This document shows positions 8,825 through 17,297 of a stretch of DNA of 64,000 bases, piece by piece; the first letter of the stretch is position 1; the number at the start of each line of letters is the position of its first letter. Made by a program: the position numbers and the translations under genes. The stretch is from JAOUEA01 sp963810945 (GTDB taxonomy: Bacteria; Actinomycetota; UBA4738; HRBIN12). Under the pieces are notes generated by a model. It was not told where the DNA came from. It saw only the letters and a program-made list of their open reading frames with translations, and ran no database searches. The DNA lies in assembly GCA_963810945.1 (NCBI GenBank), contig CAWEPI010000014.1:248001-312000 (forward strand), written 5' to 3'.

Positions 8825-9185
8825 GTGGTGGCCTCGGCGGTCGACGGCGCCCGGACGCTCCTCCGTCAGCACGTCGAACTGGCGAAGGTCGAGACGAAGG
8901 AGGCCGCGTCGGTCCGAGCGACCGGGGCGGGGATGATGGCGGCTGCGGGCGTCGCGGCGATGTACGCGCTCGGGTTCGTCGCGGCGGCCGGTGCGGCGGC
9001 GCTCGCCCTGGTGCTGCCCATCGTGGGCCGCCATCCTGATCGTGGCCGTCCTGCTCCTCGCCGTGGCGGGCGTGTTGGTGCTCGCCGGGCGCCGCGCCAT
9101 CCGGACGGCGCCGCCACCCGTGGAGCGGACCCGAGCGACCGTGAAGGAGGACGCCCGATGGGCGAGGCAGCAGATCGCAAGGTGA
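8825..9185 (+). CDS. Holin-X / phage holin family superfamily III-like membrane protein, frameshifted
   Basis: The first frame reads TVVASAVDGARTLLRQHVEL, AKVETKEAA, then a hydrophobic helix (AAAGVAAMYALGFVAAAGAAA) to about 9020. The second frame continues with WAAILIVAVLLLAVAGVLVL, AGRR and a charged tail ending at 9185. Together they form the two-helix layout of actinobacterial holin-X proteins (about 120-140 residues). One surplus base near 9021-9028 (in a GGGCC run) breaks the frame. The family-like sequence extends upstream of GTG 8825 (about 8790) without a start codon, so the N-terminus is also uncertain. These proteins are small membrane proteins of unknown role, often beside DUF3618 as here. 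Confidence 0.7.
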
Positions 9186-9400
9186 AGGAGATCGAAGCGA
9201 CGCGGCGTCAACTCGAGGCCGACCTGAAGGAACTGGAGGCTCGGCTCCCGACGCAGCTGCGATCCGCGAAAAGCCTGGCGGGCATCGTGCTGGGGAGCGC
9301 GGCGCTCACCACGTTGCTCGTTCGGCGATCCCGATCTCGACGCAGGAACGATCGTCCCACCGCCGAGGTCGTGGTGCGGATCGTTCGCGAGGACGTGTGA
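9158..9400 (+). CDS. DUF3618-like membrane-associated protein
   Basis: ATG 9158 has AGGAGG eight bases upstream and overlaps the end of the holin-X gene by 28 bases. The 80-residue product has a charged coiled-coil helix (KVKEIEATRRQLEADLKELE), then a short hydrophobic stretch (GIVLGSAALTTLLV) followed by an arginine-rich segment. This is the layout of DUF3618 proteins, typically encoded next to holin-X genes in actinobacteria. Likely membrane-anchored, role unknown. Its 3' end overlaps the convergent VOC gene by 95 bases. Confidence 0.7.
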   Translation: MGEAADRKVKEIEATRRQLEADLKELEARLPTQLRSAKSLAGIVLGSAALTTLLVRRSRSRRRNDRPTAEVVVRIVREDV

Positions 9401-9800
9401 GCCGTTCATCCGCGTCACATCGCGGCTCGAACAAGCCCATCACGTTGCCCTCGCTGTCCTTGAAGTAGGCGAAGGCGCCCATCCCGGGGATCGGGGTGCG
9501 GGGCGTGACGGTGCTCCCGCCGGCGGCCTCGACCTTCTTGAGGGACTCGTCGATCGAGTCGACCCCGATCGTGATGACGGGCGAGGGTGTCTCGGATCCG
9601 CGACTCGTGAACCCGCCGTTGATAGCGCCGGGCTCCTTGGGTCGCATCTGCTCGTCGATCGGGACCGTGGTCGCCGTGGTGTAGATCATCCCGTTGCCCA
9701 TGTCGTTGTCGTCGAGACCCCAGTCGAAGACCGAGCCATAGAACTCCTTGACCCGCGCGTGGTCGTCGTAGGTGATCTCGAAATGCACGACCTTGTCCAT
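9306..9800 (-). CDS. VOC (glyoxalase/bleomycin resistance) family protein
   Basis: The start is ATG 9800 (MDKVVHFEITYDDHARVKEF) after a GGGGGAGC site. The first 125 residues form one VOC domain: strand-helix-strand with PVITIGVDSIDESLKKVEAA, and the closing FAYFKDSEGNVMGLFEP. His7 and Glu124 sit at positions often used for metal binding. The usual family end is right after GLFEP. Here the frame continues for about 37 arginine-rich residues through the end of the opposite-strand DUF3618 gene. That tail may be real read-through or reflect a lost stop or indel near 9420. Confidence 0.85.
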   Translation of the reverse strand: MDKVVHFEITYDDHARVKEFYGSVFDWGLDDNDMGNGMIYTTATTVPIDEQMRPKEPGAINGGFTSRGSETPSPVITIGVDSIDESLKKVEAAGGSTVTPRTPIPGMGAFAYFKDSEGNVMGLFEPRCDADERLTRPRERSAPRPRRWDDRSCVEIGIAERATW

Positions 9801-9890
9801 CGGGCTCCCCCTTCCCTCGGATCCTCCCAACCTAGCGCATCCCGCCGACAAGGTCGGCGCGGTCGCGCCCGGCCCGGTCGCGTGCGCCGG

Positions 9891-10346
9891 CTAGAGCCAG
9901 GGGAGCTTCACGGTGGCGCAGTACGCTTCCCAGGCCGGCCCGAACGTCGCCGCCAGTGCTTCCTCTTCCGCGGGCGCACAAGTTCGGCTCGCGACGTAGA
10001 GGACGATCCCGATCAACGCTCCCAGCCACGTGTCGAGCAGGAAGCCGATCCACGGCAGCACCAGGAGCGCCACGCTCGTGTAGATCGGGTGCTTCATCAG
10101 GGCGTACGGGCCGCTCGTGATCAGCTCGCCTCGAGGGACCTTCTCCAGGATCAGGACGACCGACCAGATCCAGATCGTGACCCCGGGGATCAGCACCACG
10201 ATCGAGATGGCGCGGAGGAGGTCGGATGGACCGCCCACGTCGAAGACGGTCGGCACCATGACGTTCGCGATCAGGCCCACGACCACGAACGGCAACGTCA
10301 GCAGGGCGATCTTGTCGCCGCTCCCGATCAGCGCCTTCAGATGCAC
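9891..10346 (-). CDS. Isoprenylcysteine carboxyl methyltransferase-like membrane methyltransferase
   Basis: GTG 10346 overlaps the stop of the upstream flavodoxin gene, giving 151 residues with four or five membrane helices. The C-terminal half carries the ICMT/phospholipid N-methyltransferase signature: RGELITSGPYALMKHPIYT, hydrophobic helix, then EEEALAATFGPAWEAYCATV, where the GPY...RHP-type and E...Y residues bind SAM. The substrate is unknown; bacterial members methylate lipids or unknown small molecules. Translational coupling to the flavodoxin suggests shared expression. Confidence 0.82.
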   Translation of the reverse strand: MHLKALIGSGDKIALLTLPFVVVGLIANVMVPTVFDVGGPSDLLRAISIVVLIPGVTIWIWSVVLILEKVPRGELITSGPYALMKHPIYTSVALLVLPWIGFLLDTWLGALIGIVLYVASRTCAPAEEEALAATFGPAWEAYCATVKLPWL

Positions 10347-10861
10347 GTTCGTTCGCCCGCCCTCGCGACGGGCCGCACCCCCTCGGCGGCGAGGACCCGA
10401 GCCACGAACGCATCGACCTTCTCCCGCCATCCTTCCTCGAGGGGGCCCTTCAGCCGGGTCACGAAGACCTTGTCCTCGGCCACCTCGACGAGACCGTTCG
10501 CCTGGAGGAGCTCACCGATGATCGGGCGGACCCGCTGGTACTTGCCGATCTCCTCTTCCGTGGGCATCCGCCCCGTCTTCTTGTCGGGTTGCGGCGCCAT
10601 CTCGGTGGTGAGGACCGCGCACCTCGTGCCCGCGGGCAGCTGGAGATCCTTCAGGAACTGACGCATGCCGCGGATGGGCTTGCCGAAGCGTCCGGGCGAG
10701 CTGAACAGATACAGGTCCGCCGGCGGGAGCTCCTTCGGACGCACGTCCTGGATGTGGTGGACGTCGACCGTCACGCCTCGGTCCGCCATGTCCTCCTTGA
10801 ACGCCTCGGCGACCTTGACCCCGTTGCCGAACTTCGATGCGTGCAGGTACTCGATCTTCAC
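10337..10861 (-). CDS. Flavodoxin domain-containing protein
   Basis: GTG 10861 is preceded by GGGAGGAG. The 174-residue product has a flavodoxin-like fold: N-terminal strand and phosphate loop (IEYLHASKFGNGVKVAEAF, close to the TxxGNT-type loop), then YLFSSPGRFGKP and CAVLTTEMAP strands. It probably binds FMN and serves as an electron carrier or quinone-reductase-like protein. It is the first gene of a two-gene unit with the ICMT-like methyltransferase. The partner reaction is unknown. Confidence 0.75.
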   Translation of the reverse strand: MKIEYLHASKFGNGVKVAEAFKEDMADRGVTVDVHHIQDVRPKELPPADLYLFSSPGRFGKPIRGMRQFLKDLQLPAGTRCAVLTTEMAPQPDKKTGRMPTEEEIGKYQRVRPIIGELLQANGLVEVAEDKVFVTRLKGPLEEGWREKVDAFVARVLAAEGVRPVARAGERTCI

Positions 10862-11100
10862 GTCGCTCCTCCCTTCGGGCTCGTAACCGCGAAGTCAGGT
10901 GAGGAACCCTCACGGTCAGGGTGGCAGCGCGCGGGAGCGCGAACCGGGGTCGTTCGTACCCCCATCGGACGGACGCATCGCACCCGCTCACGCAGGGTAG
11001 TCGCTCGAGGAGGGCGGAAACGAACCGAGGGCCTGATGCCGATGCTCTTCGTCTACTCTCTCGGCGTGGTGATGGAACGTCTGTGGGAGAGGACCCCGAG

Positions 11101-12048
11101 ATGACGAAGCTGACTCTGGTGTTGGCGATCGCTCTGCTGAGCGTGGCGGTCGTTCCGGCGGAGGCGGTCGCTCGAGCCGTGGCGCCGGTGCCGGGTGTCT
11201 TCTCGATCCACTGCGCGTTCTCGCACGCGAACTTCGACGACGCGATCGTCCATCCGGGCGAGGTTGGCGCGACGCACGAACACGCGTACGCGGGCGGGCG
11301 AGACGCCAACGCCAACTCCACGGTGGCCTCGATGGAGGCCGGCGCGTCGTCGTGCCCGCTGCACTTCGACACCGCGGGCTACTGGTTCCCGATGCTCACG
11401 TCGCCCGCGGGCGTCCCATGCAACGCCGCTCTGGGAGGAACCTACGAACCGCCGAACCCCGCCAGCCTCACGGCCCCGCTTGGCCAGTGCGTCTACCGCC
11501 CGAACCTCGTCAACGTCTACTACCGGGCGACGAGGGTGGCGCCGGTAACGGCGTTCCCGCAGGACCTGAGGATGGTGGTCGGCGGAGACACGCTGGCACC
11601 GCCGAACGCAGGCGGCATCCAGGGATCGCTCTCGTACTCGTGTAGCGACGTGGGGCCGTACTTCCCGGCTCCGCCGTTCTGCCCGAAGAAGTCCGGAGCG
11701 CTGCAGATGCACATCCACTTCCCCGATTGCCTGTCGCCGAACTCTCCGCTGGGATCCGACGCGACGCCTACCATGACGTACTCCGTCGGGAAGCTTCCGT
11801 GTCCGGCGGGGTACGTTCAGCTCCCGCGCTTGAGCATCCACGTTCGGTACGCACCCGGGACGGGGGGTGCGGGCTGGGGACTCACGTCTGACTACATGCG
11901 AGGGATGTCGAACGGGCAGTCGCTGCACGCGGACTTCTGGAACACGTGGGATCAGCCCGTGCTCGAAGGTCTCGTGACCCGCTGCCTGAACGGCGGGCTG
12001 AGCTGCAAGGGAGTAACCGACGCGAACTACCTGACCGTCGGCACGTGA
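11101..12048 (+). CDS. DUF1996 domain-containing secreted protein
   Basis: ATG 11101 has GGAGAGG upstream. Residues 1-24 are a signal peptide ending VVPAEA. The 315-residue protein matches DUF1996 features: FSIHCAFSHANFDDAIVHPG, then GATHEHAYAGG, AYWFP-like GYWFPML, QMHIHFPDC, and HADFWNTWD near the end. The histidines, acidic residues and cysteines suggest an extracellular fold with metal or disulfides. Members are common in fungi and actinobacteria, and the catalytic role is unproven. It is followed by a long inverted repeat. Confidence 0.9.
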   Translation: MTKLTLVLAIALLSVAVVPAEAVARAVAPVPGVFSIHCAFSHANFDDAIVHPGEVGATHEHAYAGGRDANANSTVASMEAGASSCPLHFDTAGYWFPMLTSPAGVPCNAALGGTYEPPNPASLTAPLGQCVYRPNLVNVYYRATRVAPVTAFPQDLRMVVGGDTLAPPNAGGIQGSLSYSCSDVGPYFPAPPFCPKKSGALQMHIHFPDCLSPNSPLGSDATPTMTYSVGKLPCPAGYVQLPRLSIHVRYAPGTGGAGWGLTSDYMRGMSNGQSLHADFWNTWDQPVLEGLVTRCLNGGLSCKGVTDANYLTVGT

Positions 12049-12056
12049 GAGAGGGA

Positions 12057-12104
12057 TCCTGGATCCGCATCGGCGGCTCCCCCCTCGGACTTCGGGATCC
12101 AGGA
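12057..12104 (+). terminator. Inverted repeat after DUF1996 gene, possible terminator
   Basis: Arms TCCTGGATCC (12057-12066) and GGATCCAGGA (12095-12104) are perfectly complementary, separated by a 28-base C/G-rich loop. It sits nine bases past the stop. There is no T-run, so it is only a candidate terminator or a transcript-stabilising hairpin. Confidence 0.45.
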
Positions 12105-12243
12105 ACATCGACTACCTGAGATCTGCCTCCGCAGCTCCCCATCGTCGCGAACGCCGCGGTCCGGTCCGGCCCCCCGGCATGGGGTCGTCCGACAGCCCCC
12201 TCCGGCAGATCGCGGCCTAGGGTGCTGGTATGAGGTCGCCACG

Positions 12244-12732
12244 GTGAAACCGAAGGATGTCAAGCAGAGGATCACGGGCTTCAGCTTGCCGCTCGATGAT
12301 GGCGGCATCGATCGGGCGGAGTACGAGACCGACTACGTGGTCGCGCGAGATCTCATCGACTTCCTGGAGAACCGCCGCGTGCTGTATGAGGAATCGGCGT
12401 ACGAGGAGACCAGGCCATGCATCGATTCGGTCATCGACATCCGCGGATGGCTCACCGAAGCGGCGCATCGACTGGATCCCGAGAGCCCCTTGGGACCACC
12501 TCTCGAGGCCATGCGAGCATCGTGCAGGTCGTTCGTCGAGTACGTCGGAGAGCCGAGGCCGGGCCTCGGCGCCTATGAGCTACGGATGGCGATGCTGCAA
12601 CGACACCTCGGAGAGATGCGAGGCGTGTTCGGGGTCCTGGTCGGTGAGATGGCGGTCGCCTTCAGCCTCGACATCGGGAACAACATCGCGAGCATGCTGC
12701 CGGGGACCCCCTCGCCGCCGCGACATCGGTAG
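12244..12732 (+). CDS. DUF6650 family protein
   Basis: GTG 12244 with GAGG upstream gives 162 residues. It matches my memory of the DUF6650 family along its length: KPKDVKQRITGFSLPL at the N-terminus, then FLENRRVLYEES, IDIRGWLTEAAHRLDPESPL, EAMRASCRSFVEYVG, and a C-terminal HLGEMRGVFGVLVGEMAVAF. It is a soluble, mostly helical protein of unknown function, typically in actinobacterial genomes as a single gene. Nothing in the context assigns a role. Confidence 0.75.
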   Translation: MKPKDVKQRITGFSLPLDDGGIDRAEYETDYVVARDLIDFLENRRVLYEESAYEETRPCIDSVIDIRGWLTEAAHRLDPESPLGPPLEAMRASCRSFVEYVGEPRPGLGAYELRMAMLQRHLGEMRGVFGVLVGEMAVAFSLDIGNNIASMLPGTPSPPRHR

Positions 12733-12866
12733 CGCCCCTCCTGAAGCCCTGTCCGGAGTGCGCGTCGTTCAACGACGACCACATCCAGCTCTCGGCTTTT
12801 CTCCCGCATCGATGAGCGAACATGGTCCTCAGGTATCCATGAGGGGTGCGAGCAGGGGAAGAAGCC

Positions 12867-13367
12867 GTGAGGTTCTCCACGGGAGAGGTCGGAGCCGGGG
12901 CCCGCTTCGACGTCTTCTTCGAGGAAGAACGCCAACGGCTGTTCAAGGCCCTCTACTTCGTGACCGGGAACAAGCACGACGCGGAAGAGCTCACGCAGGA
13001 CGCGTTCCTGAAGCTCTGGGAGCGGTGGGACGAGATCGATCGGATCAACGACCCGACGGCCTACCTCTTCCGCGTCGCGCTGAACGGCTTCCGGTTGCGG
13101 CGACGTCGGGCAACCATGGCCGTGCGCAAGCTGATCCCGGCCGCGGAGCCGCCCGACCCGTTCCAGGAGGCTGATATGCGCGCCGACGTTCGACAGCTCC
13201 TCCTCGGGCTCACCCCGAGGCAGCGTGCGGCGCTCCTGCTCGTGGACCTGCTCGGATACACGTCCGAGCAGGCGGCGGACATCTTGCGCGTCCAGCCGTC
13301 CACGGTTCGGTCGCTCGCGACGCAGGGGCGGCAAGCCTTGAGAGCGGAAGGAGCGCGGGATGCCTGA
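12867..13367 (+). CDS. ECF RNA polymerase sigma factor
   Basis: GTG 12867 (AGGGGAAG upstream) is preferred over GTG 12846. The roughly 166-residue product has region 2 (RLFKALYFVTGNKHDAEELT, QDAFLKLWERWDEI, then a YLFRVALNGFRLRRRR helix) and region 4 (LLLGLTPRQRAALLLVDLLG with a YTSEQAADILRVQPSTVRSL HTH). It directs RNA polymerase to an unknown regulon. The stop overlaps the start of the propeller gene by eight bases, so the two are coupled and the propeller protein is the likely regulator. Confidence 0.92.
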   Translation: MRFSTGEVGAGARFDVFFEEERQRLFKALYFVTGNKHDAEELTQDAFLKLWERWDEIDRINDPTAYLFRVALNGFRLRRRRATMAVRKLIPAAEPPDPFQEADMRADVRQLLLGLTPRQRAALLLVDLLGYTSEQAADILRVQPSTVRSLATQGRQALRAEGARDA

Positions 13368-14406
13368 ACTGCAGGAGGTGTTCCGCATGGCGACGCAGAA
13401 GGTCGATCAGGACCACGGGGCCCTGGAGCGACAGGTGGCGAAGCAACGAAGGGCGGCTCGGAACCGGCAGGTGGGTGCCTTCGCGACGGTGGCGGTGTTC
13501 ATCGCGATCGCCGTCGCCGTCTTCGCGCTCACGCGGAGCGACACGCAGGGGAGGCCCGCGCACTCGGGCCAGTCCTCGGTGCCGGCCGTGACCGGAGGCA
13601 TGGCGACCGGCTCGATGGTCGACGTCGTCACGGGCAAGATCACGTCGCTCCCGGGGAGCATCGCGGGGGACGGGACCTTCTACGCGACCTCCCCCGATCA
13701 CCAGACGATCGCCTTCAACGCGTGCTGCGCGCAGGTGGGTCCGATCATGACGGCGAACGTCGACGGGACGCAGATCCACGCGCTGACCCCGACGAACTCG
13801 GACGGCTACGGCGCGCAGTGGTCCCCCGACGGGTCAAAGATCGTGTACCAGCAACGGCAGGCCGCGACCCTGCTGCTTGGGGACCTGTTCGTCCAGGACG
13901 TCCGAACGGGCCAGCGTACGCGCGTCACGAACTTCGATCAGACCCGACAGGTCGACTGGTGGTTCACGTTCCCGAGTTTCTCAGCCGACGGCCAGTCGAT
14001 CCTCTTCCAGCTCCCGAGTGGCAACGGCGACCGCACGACCTGGGACCTGTGGTCCGTGCCGGTCGGCGGTGGGCAGCAGACGCTCGTCCGACACGACGCC
14101 GCCTGGGGCGGCTACTCGCCGGACGGCAAGCAGCTCGCGTACCTCGCGCCGATGGACCCGAACGACTTCACGGGCGGGGCGCTCTGGGTCGCGCCTGCCG
14201 ACGGAGGCAAGGCTCGAGCCCTCGTGCACTCCACGGGTCTCAGTTGGCTGAGGTGGTCTCCGGACGGGACGCGGATCTCCTACTCGGACAGCGGCTCGAT
14301 CTACGTGCTGAACGTCGCGACCGGTGCCACGACCCAGGTCGCCGAGGGCGGCAACGCCGAGTGGTTCGACGACCACACGCTGATCGTCGGGAACAACACG
14401 AACTGA
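13360..14406 (+). CDS. Single-pass membrane protein with TolB/PD40 beta-propeller, ECF partner
   Basis: ATG 13360 overlaps the sigma gene stop. A 37-residue N-terminus (MPELQEVFRMATQKV, likely cytoplasmic) precedes one membrane helix (VGAFATVAVFIAIAVAVFAL). About 270 extracytoplasmic residues follow with PD40/WD40-like blades (WSPDGSKIVYQ, FSADGQSILFQL, YSPDGKQLAYL, WSPDGTRISYS). There is no zinc anti-sigma motif. The arrangement suggests a transmembrane sensor that controls the sigma factor through its short cytoplasmic tail. That role is inference from coupling and topology. Confidence 0.85.
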   Translation: MPELQEVFRMATQKVDQDHGALERQVAKQRRAARNRQVGAFATVAVFIAIAVAVFALTRSDTQGRPAHSGQSSVPAVTGGMATGSMVDVVTGKITSLPGSIAGDGTFYATSPDHQTIAFNACCAQVGPIMTANVDGTQIHALTPTNSDGYGAQWSPDGSKIVYQQRQAATLLLGDLFVQDVRTGQRTRVTNFDQTRQVDWWFTFPSFSADGQSILFQLPSGNGDRTTWDLWSVPVGGGQQTLVRHDAAWGGYSPDGKQLAYLAPMDPNDFTGGALWVAPADGGKARALVHSTGLSWLRWSPDGTRISYSDSGSIYVLNVATGATTQVAEGGNAEWFDDHTLIVGNNTN

Positions 14407-14425
14407 TGATGTCGGGGTCGTCACG

Positions 14426-14457
14426 ACCGGATCGGCCACCCGGGTGGCCGATCCGGT
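14426..14457. terminator. Perfect 32-base palindrome between convergent genes, bidirectional terminator
   Basis: The half-site ACCGGATCGGCCACCC is followed immediately by its exact reverse complement. It lies 20 bases after the propeller stop and 13 before the stop of the convergent gene at 14470. It can form a very stable hairpin from either transcript. The lack of a T-run is usual in high-GC actinobacteria. Confidence 0.75.
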
Positions 14458-14469
14458 CCTCCCCCGCAC

Positions 14470-15783
14470 TCATCGTGCGTATGCGATGGTCAGCGACGTG
14501 TTCTCGGTGGAGCCGATCACGAGGACGCGACTCCCGTCCGGGCTGACCCCGATGTCGGTCGCGCCCAACGAAGGGTTCGTGGCGGCATAGCTCGCGGTCC
14601 AATGCGGGACCCCCGCAAGGCTGAAGGCGGCGGTATCGATCGCGTCCTGGGAGCCGCCGCCGAGGTACAGCCGGCCGTCCTTCGAGATGGTCATGTGCCG
14701 GTAGCGCCCGACGTGCACGGTCCAGAGCGTGGCTCCGGTTCCGGCCGCGTACGCCGTCAGCGTCGCGTTCCAGTTCCCGATGGCGTCGGCCACGCCGCCC
14801 AGCGTGAAGAGCGCGTCGCCGCTTGGAGCCGCAGCGATGGCGTACGGTTCGTCCGACCTCTGGGCCGGTCCCGCGACCTTGGCCCAGAGTCGGGCTCCGG
14901 TGCTCGCGCGATACGCGATCGTGGTCCAGTCATGGTCGGCAGCCATGGTTCCCGAACCTGCGATGGCGCTCACCTCCCCCGAGACGAACACACGGGTGCC
15001 GTCGGGCGAGGCGACGATCATCGACCCCAAGCCTTCGCCACCCGAGGTGCCGCGGTATCGCTTGCTCCAGAGGGTCGCTCCCGTCCTCGCGGCGAAGGCC
15101 ATCGTGAGGAACTCGGAGGAGGTCGAGACCCCCGTGGCGTAGACCCTCGTCCCATCGGGACTCAGCGCGAGACCCGAGAAGCTGGACGACAAGCCGAAGG
15201 ACCTGGTCCAGAACCTCGTTCCTGTCTGAGCGTCGTAGCCGACCACGAGGGCATACGTCCCCGCGGACCAGCCGACCACGAAGACCTCCGACCCGTCAGG
15301 GCTCACCGCGATGGCCTGCGGGAAGTCCTCCAGGTTCGCCCCGCCCTTCGACACGTTGAGGCGGGAGCTCCAGCGTTTGGCTCCGGTCGCCGCGTCGTAG
15401 GCGATCGTCAGGACGTCCTCGTCGGTGAGCGCACCGTCGCTGGAACCCGTCACGTACACGGTCGACCCCGAGGGTGAGGTCGCGATGCCGTGGAACTCGT
15501 TGGCTCCCCCGGCGGCGTTGACGGAGGCCCTGGCCCAGAGCCTGGTCCCGGTGCTCTGGTCGTAGGCCACGGTCAGGATGGCCCGTTCGGGGCAGCCCGC
15601 TCCGCCCACGAACACCCTCCCGCCGGCCACGGCGACCTGCGACCCCGGGTCGCAGGCGGAGCCCGCCACCCAGATCGGAGCGCGCGTGCCGACGGCCCGG
15701 ACGGGAAGCACCGAGACGACCAGAGCTGCGACCGAGAGCAGGACGAGCCGTGCGGCGATCCGGCCGGATCGAGAGCGTGCCAT
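14470..15783 (-). CDS. Exported PQQ-like/beta-propeller repeat protein
   Basis: ATG 15783 follows GGGAGGGG. The signal peptide is RLVLLSVAALVVSVLPVRA. The remaining 410 residues are repeats of about 50-55 residues, each with a SPDG(S/T)xVxVxG strand pair and an xTGAxLWxxR turn (YDAATGAKRWSSR, AQTGTRFWTRS, ARTGATLWSKR). This predicts a seven- or eight-bladed propeller outside the cell. No enzymatic residues are recognised. It probably binds a ligand or scaffold, and it may be cell-surface since no anchor is visible. Confidence 0.85.
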   Translation of the reverse strand: MARSRSGRIAARLVLLSVAALVVSVLPVRAVGTRAPIWVAGSACDPGSQVAVAGGRVFVGGAGCPERAILTVAYDQSTGTRLWARASVNAAGGANEFHGIATSPSGSTVYVTGSSDGALTDEDVLTIAYDAATGAKRWSSRLNVSKGGANLEDFPQAIAVSPDGSEVFVVGWSAGTYALVVGYDAQTGTRFWTRSFGLSSSFSGLALSPDGTRVYATGVSTSSEFLTMAFAARTGATLWSKRYRGTSGGEGLGSMIVASPDGTRVFVSGEVSAIAGSGTMAADHDWTTIAYRASTGARLWAKVAGPAQRSDEPYAIAAAPSGDALFTLGGVADAIGNWNATLTAYAAGTGATLWTVHVGRYRHMTISKDGRLYLGGGSQDAIDTAAFSLAGVPHWTASYAATNPSLGATDIGVSPDGSRVLVIGSTENTSLTIAYAR

Positions 15784-15987
15784 GGAGCATCCCCTCCCAT
15801 CTCCTGCCCGATGACGGGCGGACACGCGTACACCGAGCCCATATCAACGCTAGGCAGGCAGCCCCGCAGCCGGACAGGGCCATGGACCCGCTATCCCGGT
15901 GACCTCGCGCGCGACGCTCCGCTGGGTTGCGAGAACGGCGTTCGGGTGAGGAGATGGAGAGAGGGCCACGCACATCTGGAGGTTGCC

Positions 15988-17257
15988 ATGGCGACGTCGC
16001 TGGCATCGGTCATCGCAGACGTGCTCGGCGAGGTGCCGATCGCGGTCGAGACCTACGAGGGCGACCGGATAGGACAACCGGACGCCCGTGCGACGTTGGT
16101 GTTCCGCTCCCCCGACGCGCTCCGTCGGATCCTGACGGCCCCTGGTGAGCTCGGGCTTGGGCCGCGCGTACGTCGCGGGTGACCTCGACGTCGAGGGCGA
16201 CATCTTCGATGTGCTCTCGACGCTGCGATCGCGCTTCGCGACGGCGAGCGTAGGGCCACGCGACATCGCACGCCTCGTCCACGTCGCCGGCCTGGACGCC
16301 CTGAAGCCGCTCGCACCCCCGGAGGAGGAGGCACATCTGCACGGCCTCCGGCATTCGAGGGAACGCGACGCCGCCGCGATCGCGCATCACTACGACGTCT
16401 CGAACGCGTTCTACCGGCTCGTCCTCGGGCCTTCGATGACGTACTCGTGCGCGGTCTGGTCATCCCCGGACGACACGCTCGAAGCCGCCCAGGCCGCGAA
16501 GCACGAGCTGATCTGCCGCAAGCTCGGTCTCCGCGAGGGGATGCGGTTGCTCGACATCGGGTGTGGCTGGGGCGGCATGGTGCTGCACGCCGCCCGTCAT
16601 CACGGCGTGGAGGCGGTCGGGGTGACGCTCTCGCGCGAGCAGGCCGAGTGGGGACGCAAGGCGGTGGCCGAGGCCGGGCTCGCCGATCGCATCCAGATCC
16701 GCGAGCAGGACTATCGCGACGTACGCGACGGCCCGTTCGACGCGATCAGCTCGATCGGGATGTTCGAGCACGTGGGGCTCCGCCACCTCGACCTCTACTT
16801 CCGGCAGATCGCACGGCTCCTGCGGCCCGAGGGGCGCCTGCTGAACCACGGGATCAGCCGGCCGGCGGCCCGCCGATCCCGCGCGGGAGGCCGCCCGCCC
16901 ATGACGCCGCCGCGACTCCGACGCCGGAGCTTCGTGGACCGCTACGTCTTCCCCGACGGGGAGCTGCACGAGATCGGGTCCGTCGTCTCGACGATCGGGT
17001 CGGCCGGCCTGGAGGTCCGCCACGTCGAGGACCTGCGCGAGCACTACGCGCTCACGCTGCGGTCGTGGGTCGGCAACCTCGAGGCCGGCTGGGACGAGGC
17101 GGTGGTCGAGGTCGGCGAGCCTCGTGCGCGGATCTGGCGGCTCTACATGGCCGCATGCGCGCTGGGCTTCGAGGCGGGGCAGATCCAGGTGCACCAGGTG
17201 CTCGCGGTGCGGAACGGCGGCGGACGAAGCGGGATGCCGCTCCGCCCCCACTGGTGA
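15988..17257 (+). CDS. Cyclopropane-fatty-acyl-phospholipid synthase family methyltransferase, frameshifted
   Basis: ATG 15988 (GGAGG five bases upstream) starts MATSLASVIADVLGEVPIAV and reads to RRILTAPGELGLG. At 16159-16163 one surplus base in a GGGCC run shifts the frame, and the second frame continues RAYVAGDLDVEGDIFDVL to 17257. The main body has AIAHHYDVSNAFYRLVLG, the SAM site LLDIGCGWGGM, IGMFEHVG and FVDRYVFPDGELHE, all hallmarks of CFA/mycolic-acid methyltransferases. It would methylate unsaturated phospholipid chains at the membrane using SAM. About ten residues near 16870-16910 (ARRSRAGGRPPMTPPR) appear inserted relative to relatives. The full length of about 422 is normal. Confidence 0.85.
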
Positions 17258-17275
17258 AGGCCCCGAGTCCTTCAC
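17254..17275. terminator. Short hairpin between convergent CFA synthase and sulfatase genes
   Basis: GTGAAGG (17254-17260) pairs with CCTTCAC (17269-17275) around an eight-base loop. It overlaps the CFA synthase stop and lies 23 bases before the sulfatase stop. It is a weak candidate for a shared terminator. Confidence 0.4.
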
Positions 17276-17297
17276 CCGATCCGCTCCCTGAAGGGCC

